Shown here: positions 13,631-24,004 of the stretch, one piece after another
Position numbering within the stretch: position 1 is the first letter of the stretch
Layout: every line of letters begins with the position of its first letter
Source: Nigrospora sphaerica
Taxonomy: Eukaryota; Ascomycota; Sordariomycetes; Amphisphaeriales; Apiosporaceae
Direction: 5' to 3'
NCBI GenBank assembly: GCA_018287875.1
Contig: JAGVVL010000002.1
Location: 5,456,001-5,520,000, forward strand
DNA length: 64,000 bases
Notes under the pieces: model-generated
What the model was told of the DNA's origin: nothing
The model's input: the letters and a program-made list of their open reading frames with translations, nothing else
The model's database searches: none
Made by a program: the position numbers and the translations under genes

Positions 13631-16600
13631 CTACTTCCGCCGCGAGGGGCGGGCGTTCTTGGCCATCCGCTTCGCCTTGAGCTGCCTCGACTTTCTGACG
13701 TCGTCGGTGCCCTTCAGCTCCTTCTTGTTGACGCCCACGCCGTCCTTGAAGCGGCCAACCCTCTTCTCCTTGGCCTCGTCGACGCGCTTCTTCCGTTGGT
13801 GGAAGTCGTCCCGATACTTGTCGGCCTCCTTGGGCGCCTTCTCCATCTTGTGCTTGTACCGCGGGCCGCCCGTCTGCGCCTGCGACGCGTTGACGAGGCT
13901 GGCATGCGACTTTTCCTGCTCGCCCACGCGCGGCATCTTGCCGACGCGCTGTGCCTTCTTCCACCGGTCGAATCGGCCGCTCTGGAAGGAGGCGGCAATC
14001 TTGACACCGCTCTCGCCTCGCACCAGCTTGGCGCCCTTGGAACCGTCCTCGTCGTTCTCTCGGGCCACGTACTTGCGCGACTTTTGGTCCCATCGCATCT
14101 TGGACCGTGACGGCACGCCGAACGTCTTGGAGCCTTCGTCGTTGGCCAGGTCCATCGTGGCGTCACGTGCCGACGCCACGAACGAGTTGCCGATGCCGCC
14201 CGAGTGCACGCCGTAACCACGTTCCTCGTGAGCGTTGATGGTGCGTGGCTCGTACGTCATGAAGACTTCAGGGTCTTGGAACGATGTCGCCGCCGCGCCC
14301 TTGGCCTTCTTGTTCGCCTTGTTGTTGTGCGATACCGTGACTTCCAGGCCGTCGTCCGAATCAGAGCCTTCTTCCGCCGCAGCCCCGTCGGCGTCCGCAT
14401 CCACCATCTCGTCGTCCTCTTCTCCGAAGGGACTGATGTCGGCACCCACATCATCGTCTACGGCGCGTTCCGCCATGGCCGCGTCCTCCGCGTTGACCGG
14501 GTCTCGTAGCTTGGTCTTTTGCCGCATAGTCTTCATGATCTCGGCCGCGTGGTTTCTAAGACTCTTGCCGTTCACCATCTTGGACTCGAAGATGGTTTCC
14601 TGGGGCCGGTAGCCACTGATCCGAGCCAGCATCTCGGACCTTTTCTCCTCAGCCTCGCCGGCATCGTTGCCAAAGACCGGATGCAGTTGCATCCAGCCCT
14701 TTGATGCCACCACTTCACGCGCTCTCTTGGCGCTCTGAGCGGACGCTGAGTTTCTCGTCTTGAGGTAGAGCTTCTCAGCCTTCTCGGCGACGCGTAGCAA
14801 CGCCTTGAGGTCTTCGCTATCGCCCACCACCTTGTTCATCCACTCCACGTTGGTTTCGATCTTGCTTCGCATCGCAGATCCGACCACCACATCTTCCGCG
14901 TAGTTGCATGCGCTTCCATCTCGCCCCACGACCAGCCTTTTGCCTAGGAAAAGTTGCAGGTCAATCAGGTACGGGACGTCCGTGTCACGGACCAAACTAT
15001 AACTCCAACCCCTTTGTCCGGCTCGAGCAGTACGGCCGACACGGTGGACGAACACCTTGGGTTGCGGCGGGAACTATCGTTTGTTAGTTATGATCGCAAA
15101 GGTGGCGGGAGTCATGGGCGATCGCACATCGTAATTGATGACATTGGCCAGAATCGGGATATCAATACCACGTGCCGCAACCTAGAAAATACCCAGTAAG
15201 CATTTTGCCGCGAGTCGCAAGGCGAAACATGACCGGTGGGGAGGTTGCAGGTGCACAAACGCAGACACTGCGTTTAACCATCAGAAAGCAGTGGGTTGAG
15301 GGAAGTCTTACATCTGTCACGACCATAATGTTCGTTTGCCCGCTTCGAAACTGATCGGTCTGCTCCTTTCGAGCTGTCTGGTCGAGTGAGCCATAAACGT
15401 ATGAGACGGCAAAGCCCCGCTCGATCAACAGGTTGGCCAAATACTCAACCATATGCTTCGTGGCGGCGAAAACAATGGTGGAGTGTGCAGAAGGTCTCTC
15501 CTTGGGCGCGTCGGCGCCCCTTTTTCGCTTTTTTGACCCTTTGCCCCCCTCAGCCTCAGGCCTCTCCGGGGCGCCCAATGGCATTTTGATTAGATCGTGC
15601 AAAATGTGAAGAAGAGCTCCCTCTTTCTCGGCACCCTTGACGCTGAAGAAGGCGCTCTCCAAGTCGGGGGAAATCTTGGTTTCGGCGTCAAGTCGCACGA
15701 GGCTCGGGTCCTGTAGGCCAGCACGAGCGAACTCGACCAGGGAGGCGGGGAGGGTTGCCGAGAAAAGAAGACTCTGTCTCGAAGGCGGCAGGGCATGCAT
15801 GATCTCGGTCAGCTGAGTAGCGAAACCTAAGGCACGTATTAGCGGCGGCGCGGGCACGAGCTGTTATCCAGTACGAACCCATTTCGAAGAGTCTGTCGGC
15901 TTCGTCGTACACGACGTACTGCATGGAGGAGAGATCCAGCGACATCTCGACCTTTAGGTGCAGGAATCGACCAGGCGTCGCAATGATAATGTCCGGGTTG
16001 GAGGTCATGGAACCGAATTGCTCCTCCAGGCTGTCACCACCGACCAACAGAACCGACTTCAGATCAGTTCCCTTGCCAAACTCTTTGACGACTTTGAGCG
16101 TCTGGATGGCCAGCTCTCTCGAAGGCGACAGGATAAGACCCCTGGCTCCGATCGAGGCCGAGTGGGCTTTCAGGCGTTCGATCATGGGTATCACGAAGGC
16201 GGCCGTTTTTCCCGAACCTGTTCTCGCCATGCCGACGACATCCTTCCGCTCGAGAATCAGGGGGATCGCCTTTCGCTGAATGGGCGTGGGGACAGAGAAG
16301 CCCTTTCGGGTAATGGCGCGCAGGAGGTTGGCATTGAGGCCTGGCGGAAGCAGCATCAGCACCAGCCCAGCGAACAGGACGCAGGAGGGGGGGGCGACAT
16401 ACCCATGGCTTGGAAGCCGCCGCCCTTCTTGACGGTTTTGCCCTTCAGGTTGGATGCCTTCCGGAAGGAAGCAGCCTGCTTGAGGGCAATGAAAGCCTCA
16501 TCGTCATCGTCGCCCTCGCCATCTTGGGCAGCCTCGCCAAAAATGTCGTCGACGTCAAAGGCGGCGCCGTTCGTTGCGGTGCCGGGGCCAGCATCGTCGG

Positions 16601-16673
16601 TGAAGAGAGAACCGGAGATATCGACCTCGTTCTCGGACGCAGCCGGCGATACGGCGCGTGCGCGGGACGGCAT
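13631..16673 (-). CDS. DBP10: Dbp10, DEAD-box ATP-dependent RNA helicase of 60S ribosome biogenesis, 914 aa, 5 exons
   Basis: Exons 16673-16403, 16340-15879, 15826-15312, 15181-15128 and 15073-13631 join in frame. The acidic N-terminus leads to [19 protein letters not shown], characteristic of Dbp10 rather than other DEAD proteins. The helicase motifs follow in order: Q motif ([14 protein letters not shown]), motif I (ARTGSGKT), PSRELA, ATPGR, DEAD, SAT, the second RecA domain (VFAATKH) and motif VI ([10 protein letters not shown]). The C-terminal third is charged, with the Dbp10-type [17 protein letters not shown] block and a basic end. The protein acts in the nucleolus in assembly of the 60S subunit around the peptidyl transferase centre. 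Exon 4 (54 nt) carries the conserved V-A-A-R-G-I-D-I-P segment, so skipping it would destroy the helicase. The start at 16673 ([20 protein letters not shown]) fits fungal orthologues. DBP10 is head-to-head with the J-protein gene. Confidence 0.95.
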
Positions 16674-17152
16674 TTTGGCGGTATGTATAGTGTCGGCTTT
16701 GTTTGCGCAAGACGAGGGCCGGTCCGTCCTGGGCAGAATGGGATTGCGGTCGGTCGGCAGAACAGAAGCTGGCGAGTTGAGCAGCAGCGTCTGGCCCGCG
16801 AACTTTTTAGTGGGCCCCATCCACCGTGAGCCCATCCGGGATCCATCCCTGCCAAGCAAGCGGGGCCTGGGTCCGAGTCCCTCTTATCGCCCGATGGCGT
16901 CGCATACCGATGCTGCCGATTAGAGGTACACACTTCAGTACATAGTAGCACCAGAACCTGTGGCGGTGCGCCTGCCACTACCAACCTGTACCGCTTGTAC
17001 TCACATGTCTTGACGCTCGAGAGCGCGCGAAGGAGAGAGTCGACTGCATTGTCGCCGACGGTCCCCCATCGAACGAACGGCTTATATACACGTGAGGACC
17101 CGCCGGGCTGTCGATAAACACCGCCGATTGAGTCGAACCGACGACGCCCGCC
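16674..17152. promoter_or_regulatory. Bidirectional promoter between DBP10 and the Spf31-like gene
   Basis: The two start codons are 479 bp apart and diverge, so this is the only room for both promoters. The half nearest the J-protein gene contains a TATATA element directly abutting a palindromic CACGTG. The DBP10 side has no clear TATA. Confidence 0.65.
17083..17094. promoter_or_regulatory. TATATA plus CACGTG E-box upstream of the J-protein start
   Basis: TATATA at 17083-17088 is followed immediately by CACGTG at 17089-17094, about 60 bp before the ATG at 17153. CACGTG is the usual core for fungal bHLH factors such as Cbf1/Pho4 types. Function here is inferred from position only. Confidence 0.45.
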
Positions 17153-17947
17153 ATGGATCCCAAGCCCGAGGATCCCCCCAGGCCCGAGGAGCCCCCCAAG
17201 TCCGAGGAACCATCCAAGTCTCAGGAGCAGGACGACCAGGATGCGCTCGACTCGCTGGCCTCCGAGGCCAAGGAGTTTGAGAAGGCAAGCCCGCCCTGTC
17301 CCCCGCCGTCCGGGCCGCTTTCGCGATGCGCGTGCTAACCCGCCTCGCCCGAAACCCAGGACGCCGAGATCGACCGCATTCTCAAGGCCTTCCGGCTGGA
17401 CGCCTACGCCGTTCTGGACCTGAACCCGGGCGTGCCCGAGTCAGACATCAAGGTCACGTACCGCAAGAAGTCGCTGCTGATCCACCCGGACAAGACCAAG
17501 AACCCGCAGGCGCCCGACGCCTTCGACCGGCTCAAGAAGGCCCAGACGGAGCTCATGGACGAGAAGCACCGCGAGCGGCTCGACGAGGCCATCGCCGACG
17601 CCCGCATGCTGCTGATCCGCGAGAACAAGTGGACCGTCGACTCGCCCGAGCTCAAGACGGAGGACTTCGCCAAGCGCTGGCGCGTCAAGACCCGCGAGGT
17701 TCTCATCGACAACGAGCACCGCCGCCGCCGCCAGATGAAGGCCCAGATGCAGGAGGAGGGCCGCGAGCAGAAGCGCCAGGACGAGGAGCTCGAGGAGCGC
17801 AAGCGCAAGCGCCAGCACGAGCAGGATTGGGAGACGACGCGTGATAAGCGCATCGACAGCTGGCGCCAGTTCCAGAAAGGCAAGGGCGGCGGCAGCGGCA
17901 GCGGCGAGCCCGGCAAGAAGAAGAAGAAGCTCAAACCCATTGGGTAG
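17153..17947 (+). CDS. DNAJC8/Spf31-like J-domain protein, 239 aa, 2 exons with a GC-AG intron
   Basis: Exons 17153-17284 and 17360-17947 join to 239 residues. The N-terminus is Pro/Glu/Lys-rich and disordered. Exon 2 opens with the J domain: DAYAVLDLNPGVPESDIKVTYRKKS, then the invariant HPD in LLIHPDKTKNPQAPDAF. A long, strongly charged Arg/Glu/Lys helix follows, ending in a basic GKKKKKLKPIG tail. This layout (short N-terminus, J domain, coiled basic helix) matches human DNAJC8 and fission yeast Spf31, which are associated with the spliceosome and stimulate Hsp70. The intron uses a GC donor (AAG|GCAAGC), with a GCTAAC branch site and CCCAG acceptor. No GT in the interval offers a usable alternative, and without splicing the frame stops at 17338. 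It is divergently arranged with DBP10. Confidence 0.88.
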
Positions 17948-18623
17948 AAGTCGGGCGACCCTGCCCAACCCCCAACATCACGATGCCGCGGGCCAAGTCA
18001 CCCCTACCGCGGGGGGCGAACTGGGCCCGGGCGAATGTGAGCAATCTTTGACAGTGGCGTTACGGGTCATGGCTTGCCAATGCGCACGCTGACATGGAGG
18101 ATGGCGTTAATGACAGTTAGAACTATGGAAATACCCCTGGGTGAGTCGCTGACAATCTCGACGCCTGCCACAGCCGCCCTGTCCAGCACGTTCTAATGAA
18201 CCAAAAGAACAGTAGCGTCGGTGGCAATGTCTTGGAATATTGCATACGGCGGTCGACTGTATTTGAAGTTCGTGTGCTGACCACCTGGTTGGGACTCGAG
18301 CAGGCACCCACATGTACTTAGAAGTGAACCCCCACGATAAACACCTTGATTCGATGCAACGCTTTGGCTCAGAGTCGCGCAGTCATTACGAAACTCGTAA
18401 TGTAACTTTCGGTAGACTCTTGCTCGTTATAATCAGGAGTGTGTCACTTAGTCAGTGGTGTTCTATTTTCTCAAGCGATTTCCCCTCAACATTGCTTGCA
18501 TGTAGTCATGACTTGCGTGAAGCTTATCGGCGCTTGTGGTAAATACATATAGCTTGTCTAGATGGCTCGTCGCCTGCTCCCGCTCTGTCGAGGATCGTGT
18601 CCCCTAGGTATGAGCATTTTATA
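17948..18623. other. Convergent intergenic region, Spf31-like gene and MLH1
   Basis: About 680 bp between two stop codons. It should contain both 3' UTRs. Its AT content rises from about 18350 onward, unlike the GC-rich J-protein exon. No coding potential or repeat was recognised. Confidence 0.5.
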
Positions 18624-20918
18624 TCAACACCTCTCGAAGACCCGATAGAGCCCCTTGAGGTCAGCCAGCTCCAGTACACCACCGTTCATCAATGTCTTCG
18701 TCGCCACCAGGCGAGCCTTGAAAGCTGGGAAGAAGACGTGCTCGACCGCACGGCGAACATGGGCCCTCCGCATTCGGACTTCATCCGAGATGTCTTCGGC
18801 CTCCAGCTGCTCTGCGTTTCCCGGAAGGGAAGGCAACTGTTCTGGCACGTAGAATGTCGCCAGTTCACGCAGAAAGCTCCCAAAGCACCCGCGTTCGTCG
18901 TCCCAATCCACGTGAGGACCCAATCTCAAGAGGAATTGGGGCAGTTTGGCCATGCATGGCGTGTAGCCCCGGCACATCAGCGGTATGCTGAGCAGCTCCC
19001 CTGCCGGCGATATCTCCAGGCTAAAGTATTCGAGCAACATCTCCCGTCGCTCGATCAACTGGTCGGCAACCATTTCAACAACTTCTTCCACATCGAAATC
19101 GTCGTCTTCAGCAAGCTCGCCGCTGGCCCCTGCGATCTTTTCCCGCGTTGCTGCAATCCTGAGCATCTCCCGGAGGTCGACAGCCGGCTGGAACTTGATA
19201 ACGCCGAAATTCCCAAAGTCGGTCAAACCAACTTGGTAGAAATACTCGAAACAAGCACGTCCATAGTCGACAAGATACAGTTTGACGCCTCCCTGTATCG
19301 CCGCCAACCGCCGCCGCTCGTCCACGATGCCAACAAATGTGTGCCCGGCAAAGACTTCTGTCAGGTTATGGTGCATATCGTCGCGTACGAGGGTGCGCAG
19401 CTCCCGCACGCTTGTTAGACGGCAAGCCACCGGCTCGCGGTCAGTGAGCTCATACTGGGGCTCTTCCTCCACCTCGTTGAGCGCTCCAGGGGCACCATCT
19501 TTACTAGCAGACGAAAACATACTGGTGATCTTCCGCAGTGATGCATCAGTGCGCACCAGATTATTCTCGTATGCACGCACGGGCGCCTTGCCTTTCGACG
19601 CGGGTGTTTTGGCTGACGAGCTTTGTGGATCAGGCTGAGGCGTGCCTGAAGGTCCCATTCCCGGCAACAGAGTCTGTGTCAAGAATGTACGGCTCGTATC
19701 CACGGCAGCTAGCTTTTCGCGTATCTCCTCGCAGATGGCCTGAATGATCTCGTCCTCGTTGAGAAAATTGACCTCACGCTTGGTGGGGTGGACATTGACA
19801 TCGACTCGCTGAGGATCGATTTCAAGACTGAGGTAGACGAAGGGATGTCCGTTCTTGGGTAGAAATGACGAATATGTTTGCTCCACTGCTTTCTTGATGT
19901 TGGAAGACTCCACGGCTCGGTGGTTGATGAATAGGAGAAGTGTTGTCTTTTTTATGTGATAGTTTGCGTTCGTGGCCCAGCCCTTAGCCGTGAAGCCCCA
20001 TCGGCCATCAGAGACGGCGAACTCGACAAGTTCGTTGGCGACACCACTGCCATGGATCTGACGGATACGGTCTATGGTGGAGGCAGATGCCTGTATGGCG
20101 ATTGAGGTGCCCGCGTCGCCGTGTTTCTTGCAAGAAAAGGCTACGCCTCGACAGTGAATGGCGTAACGGCCCACCATGTCGATGATCTTGTTGAACTCGT
20201 CAGAGGCGGATCTGAAGGCTCTCCGTCGGGTAGGGACATTGTAGAACAAGTCCTCGACGGTGATCTGCGTGCCGTCGCGACCGGCCGTTGGCTTGGGATC
20301 AGACGATTGGCCTGGTTTAGGCGGTGCTAGCCTCCCTCCATCATAGTGGGCGCGATATGCGACGCTGGAGTTCCTAGTCTTGGTGGTGACGGTGAGGTGT
20401 GCGATGTGGCTAATACTGGCGAGCGCTTCGCCCCGGAAGCCATAGGTGGCGATGCTGTGCAAGTCCTCAAATGTCTTCAGCTTGGACGTGGTAAACCTCT
20501 CGCAAAGGATGGCGAGGTCGTCTTTCTAGCAGATCATGAGCTTTATTCTCCACTCCGGTAGGGGCGCAATGGTTTACCTCGATGCCGTGACCGTTGTCCG
20601 TGATCTGCAGCAGCTTAAGACCGCCCTCCTTGACGAGGACCTCGAGGGAAGTGGAGCCAGCGTCCACGGCGTTTTCCATCAGCTCTTTCAACGCATGGAC
20701 CGGCGCCACGATGATTTCCCCCGCGGCGATCTTGTTGACGACGTCTGTATCCAGAGCCTGGTACGTTCGTACGGCCGGTCAGATGGCCGGCCCATGGCAC
20801 AGGGCGGACGGGAGCGGGGCACACTCACCTTGATCCGCCGAGGAGCCGTATCGTCCTCTTCGACTGCCTTCCTCTTGGTGCCACGGGGGCTCCCACTGTC
20901 TATTTCCATGGCATCCAT
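18624..20918 (-). CDS. MLH1: Mlh1, MutL-family mismatch repair protein, 723 aa, 3 exons
   Basis: Exons 20918-20829, 20757-20578 and 20525-18624 join in frame. A short basic leader (RGTKRK near residue 15) precedes the GHKL ATPase: [20 protein letters not shown] (catalytic Glu at residue 55 in KELMEN), the ATP-binding DNGHG, and [18 protein letters not shown], which names the MutL family. The transducer domain carries FINHRAVE and the [12 protein letters not shown] motif. A Ser/Pro-rich linker leads to the C-terminal dimerisation domain, which ends in VFERC. A C-terminal FERC is diagnostic of Mlh1 rather than Pms1 or Mlh3. Mlh1 pairs with Pms1 for mismatch repair and with Mlh3 for meiotic crossover resolution. 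The start at 20918 gives an acidic and basic N-tail before the conserved fold; the Met at 20909 is a possible alternative. MLH1 is divergently arranged with the arrestin-like gene. Confidence 0.95.
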
Positions 20919-21881
20919 ATTTCCGGGGATCCCGACCTGCGCACTCGCGAGGTTGCGCGCCCAAAGTGGTGGTGTCGAGACTGGCGGTTATGGGCGCCAC
21001 ACCCAACTCAGTTCCCGTGGCTACACGTTGCGAGCAGCTGCCGGAGCTGCAATACCGAACAGCGGACAGGCTCACAGTGCAGAGCAAAGGTTTGATGCAG
21101 GGCTCCTCTTGCACACGCCGGCCGGACTTGGGCACTTGTTGTCGGTCCTGCGAAGGTTGACGATCCAGCAATGCCGTTGTCCACCCACTCGCTGCATCTA
21201 AAATGATTCGCGGTGCTCGTTCACGCACTCACGGCGTAGGGCTAAGTGTGTTGCGTGAGCAGGAAGCTGCGCAGGGGGCATCACGCTATGGCCAGCCAAC
21301 CTACTAACCACCCTGAACCAACGCTCTTGCACTGGGTTGGGAGTTCCACCTTGATCCAATGCAAGTGTGCGGGAAGTCGCCGTCTGTTTGACATGGGCAG
21401 ACGGTTGCCCTTGTAACGCGATACTCGGCACTCTGTGAAGTCGGACCACGGCCAATCCGTAGGTACATTGCATAGGTATGTTAGTGTGTACCTGTCACGT
21501 AACTACTGGATTGATGCTCGCGATCACCTGGGAATCGACGCCACAGCTTGAGTCTCTCTCATCGTCCACTCAACCACTGCCTTTGGTAGTAGGTATACAC
21601 ATCCGGACAACTGCGCTGCCATGTCCTTGGCCATCGGATGAGTGCCCTCTACTAGGTACGATGTAGGCAAGTCGCTGAGCTGACACAAACAGCCGTAACA
21701 ACCCCCATTCACGCCCGTCCATCCTCATGCGACCGCGAAAGTGAAACGCTTCTGCATCGGCGCGCGATGCCCTAAGGCACCTCCTTTCATCCTAGGGGGA
21801 CGGCGCTCTGCGCAACCCGTATAAAGCTCGTGCTGCCGTCGGCCGTGGCGTTCGTCGCACAATGGGAATTCCAACTTCACA
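20919..21881. promoter_or_regulatory. Divergent intergenic region between MLH1 and the arrestin-like gene
   Basis: About 960 bp between two divergent start codons, so both promoters lie here. A TATAAA at 21820-21825 is well placed for the plus-strand gene. No conserved reading frame was recognised. Confidence 0.55.
21820..21825 (+). promoter_or_regulatory. TATAAA box upstream of the arrestin-like gene
   Basis: TATAAA in the context CCCGTATAAAGCTC lies about 57 bp before the ATG at 21882. The distance and orientation suit a core promoter with a short leader. This is a positional inference. Confidence 0.4.
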
Positions 21882-23498
21882 ATGCCGCGTCACGGGATTA
21901 CGCAGGCCGAGGGTGTGGCCTTCGACTTTACCGATTTCCAGTCGTGGTACAGCCCGGGAGACACCGTGCTTGGCCACGTCGTGACCACCAGGGCTTTCTT
22001 CGAGGGCTTGGATGTTTCCAAGACGACCGTCCAACTTCGGCTATCTGCGCGCGCCGAAACCCGCTACGCCTCGAGTGGCCGCCTTTCTGGGAGCGACGCC
22101 GGCAACGCCGCAGCGCCTCACCATGCTTCGACTGTCTACCGGGGCAGGGCGGTGCTTTTTGAGCAGTCGAACAGCCTCCATGCCGGGCCTCTCCTGGGCG
22201 ACGCGAGACTGCCCTTTTCTGTGGTCATCCCCGAGACCTCGAAGTCGGGCACGGAGTCAAGCGCGGACTATTGGGAACAGGAGAAGGACGCCTGGGACAC
22301 ACCAACATCCGGTGCACATCGAACCCCGAGGATCTTCTTGGGTTCCACACAGCAGGAAATGGACCAACATCCCACTCCGTCGGTTTATTACGTTCGGTTT
22401 GAAAAGTTGAATGCTTCGTTTGAGGCGTACATTGAGTACGTCCTGGAGGCGACTATGGCGTGCCCGGGGGCCGAGAGTATTACCATTGTTGCTCCCTTGT
22501 TGGTTAGGTCTCGTGCCACATCTCGGCCCATCAGGGACAAAGAGTACGACTTCGCAATCAGCGAAACGCCACACACCACCCGCAGCGAAGTACTGCTCCC
22601 CGAGAACTCGGAACGACGCATGACTTTCCGTGAGAAGTCGCGAAGGCTATTCTCCCCCTATAAGACCCCGCGGTATACATATACCGTCAAGGTTGTGCAT
22701 CCGCGATGCATCCAGCTCGACCACCCGGACCCCGTGCCCTTCAAGGTTTATTTGGTGCCGGCACTCGAGGATGGCAAGACGACCATATGCCCCGACGGGG
22801 ATCTCACCCATCTGCCCGACGTGGAATGCGTCGCCCTGAGCTTGAAGCTGAAATCCACCACGCGGTTACGGGTTAAGAGAAACGGCGCTGACTACGTTCT
22901 GGCTCACAAAACCGAGTACCCGCTTCTGTTCGCGGAATCCCTCGGGACGCACAGCTTCAAGATCCCCCTGGTGGTGCGTGGGAACGTTAGAGACACGGCG
23001 CCGTCAAACCACACGACCGGTGGGATCCTCCGAGGGCAACCCAGCGAAGCCGGCGCCGGCCCCCGGAGCAGCGACCAGTCTTCGCTGCGGCCCATCGACG
23101 AGGCTGTACCAGTACCCAAGATGCACATTGACTATTCACGGTTCGCGCCCAACGCCGAGGGGGCCTTCTTCAAAGGCGTCCCCTTTGCGCTCGGGGAACA
23201 TGTGGACGTCCGCGTCTCCCGAGCCCGCTGTTCCGCGTTTGGCGCCGCCGCCACCTCTTCTTTCCGCCAGCTCCTGTACCCGTCCTTTGCGACGTACAAC
23301 ATTTGCCTGACTCACCAGCTTTCCTGGAAGTTGAAGCTCGTCTGCGCTGGCGAGTCACATACCGTCAGCGGCCGCGCCGATGTGCAGGTGCTGCTGCCAA
23401 GCGAGGAAGAGGAAGCTCGGAGGCGAAGCCAACTCGGCGCCGAAGGGATGGCAAAAGACTACGACCAGGCGCTGGAGGCACTGGGACTGCGACATTAG
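21882..23498 (+). CDS. Arrestin-fold protein (alpha-arrestin-like), 538 aa, single exon
   Basis: A single uninterrupted frame of 538 residues. The N-terminal half resembles the arrestin N-domain: YSPGDTVLGHVV, the usual opening beta strands, then FLEGLDVSKTTVQLRLSARAET-like strand spacing and a central LPFSVVIP motif, which fungal arrestin-like proteins use before their second sheet. The C-terminal half has PFKVYLVP and CVALSLKLKSTTRLRVK, consistent with the arrestin C-domain, and ends in a charged helix. Alpha-arrestins link nutrient transporters or receptors to Rsp5-type ubiquitin ligases. I see no PPxY motif of the kind that normally binds the ligase, so it may work as a scaffold or with a partner arrestin. 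The ATG at 21882 follows a TATAAA box by about 57 bp. No introns are needed. Partner and cargo are unknown. Confidence 0.75.
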   Translation: MPRHGITQAEGVAFDFTDFQSWYSPGDTVLGHVVTTRAFFEGLDVSKTTVQLRLSARAETRYASSGRLSGSDAGNAAAPHHASTVYRGRAVLFEQSNSLHAGPLLGDARLPFSVVIPETSKSGTESSADYWEQEKDAWDTPTSGAHRTPRIFLGSTQQEMDQHPTPSVYYVRFEKLNASFEAYIEYVLEATMACPGAESITIVAPLLVRSRATSRPIRDKEYDFAISETPHTTRSEVLLPENSERRMTFREKSRRLFSPYKTPRYTYTVKVVHPRCIQLDHPDPVPFKVYLVPALEDGKTTICPDGDLTHLPDVECVALSLKLKSTTRLRVKRNGADYVLAHKTEYPLLFAESLGTHSFKIPLVVRGNVRDTAPSNHTTGGILRGQPSEAGAGPRSSDQSSLRPIDEAVPVPKMHIDYSRFAPNAEGAFFKGVPFALGEHVDVRVSRARCSAFGAAATSSFRQLLYPSFATYNICLTHQLSWKLKLVCAGESHTVSGRADVQVLLPSEEEEARRRSQLGAEGMAKDYDQALEALGLRH

Positions 23499-24004
23499 AT
23501 GCACAAAACCACGTCCCGGCCGGGCTTAGTGAATTTAACCATAAGCTATTTCACTATGCGACTTACCCTGGCCTTAGGTTCCTCAGTGAGTCGGTACCGG
23601 GAGATCATGGGCATTTGACCACCTCGGAAACTGTACCTAGGCAGCGAGCAATGTACGATGCTTATCAGTGTGGTATCTGGTATGCGAGCCAACTCGTACT
23701 GTCGGAAAATATTGGTGCGGCCTCGCATCGCCGACAGGCTTCAGCATCTACAAGGCATGGGGCGGGCAAAGCATCGCTTCTCATCTATCGGGTGAGGACC
23801 GAACCAGCTGAAAGCCAAAGTCCCGTCCGTCTTACGTGCATTATGTAATGGTACAATGTCGTCTAACCCTTGCGTTGGCCAACTACCTGCGGGAGATATC
23901 ATGTCCTAGGTAGTTATTGAGCCCTCTTCTTTGTTCTTCAGCATGATGCCCGTTATCATTGGTGTTGAAGAACTCCAGAAACAACCACTACATCAGACCC
24001 CTGT
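23499..24004. other. Convergent intergenic region, arrestin-like gene and RPN1
   Basis: About 500 bp between two stop codons and expected to hold both 3' UTRs. No gene, hairpin or repeat was recognised. Confidence 0.5.
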
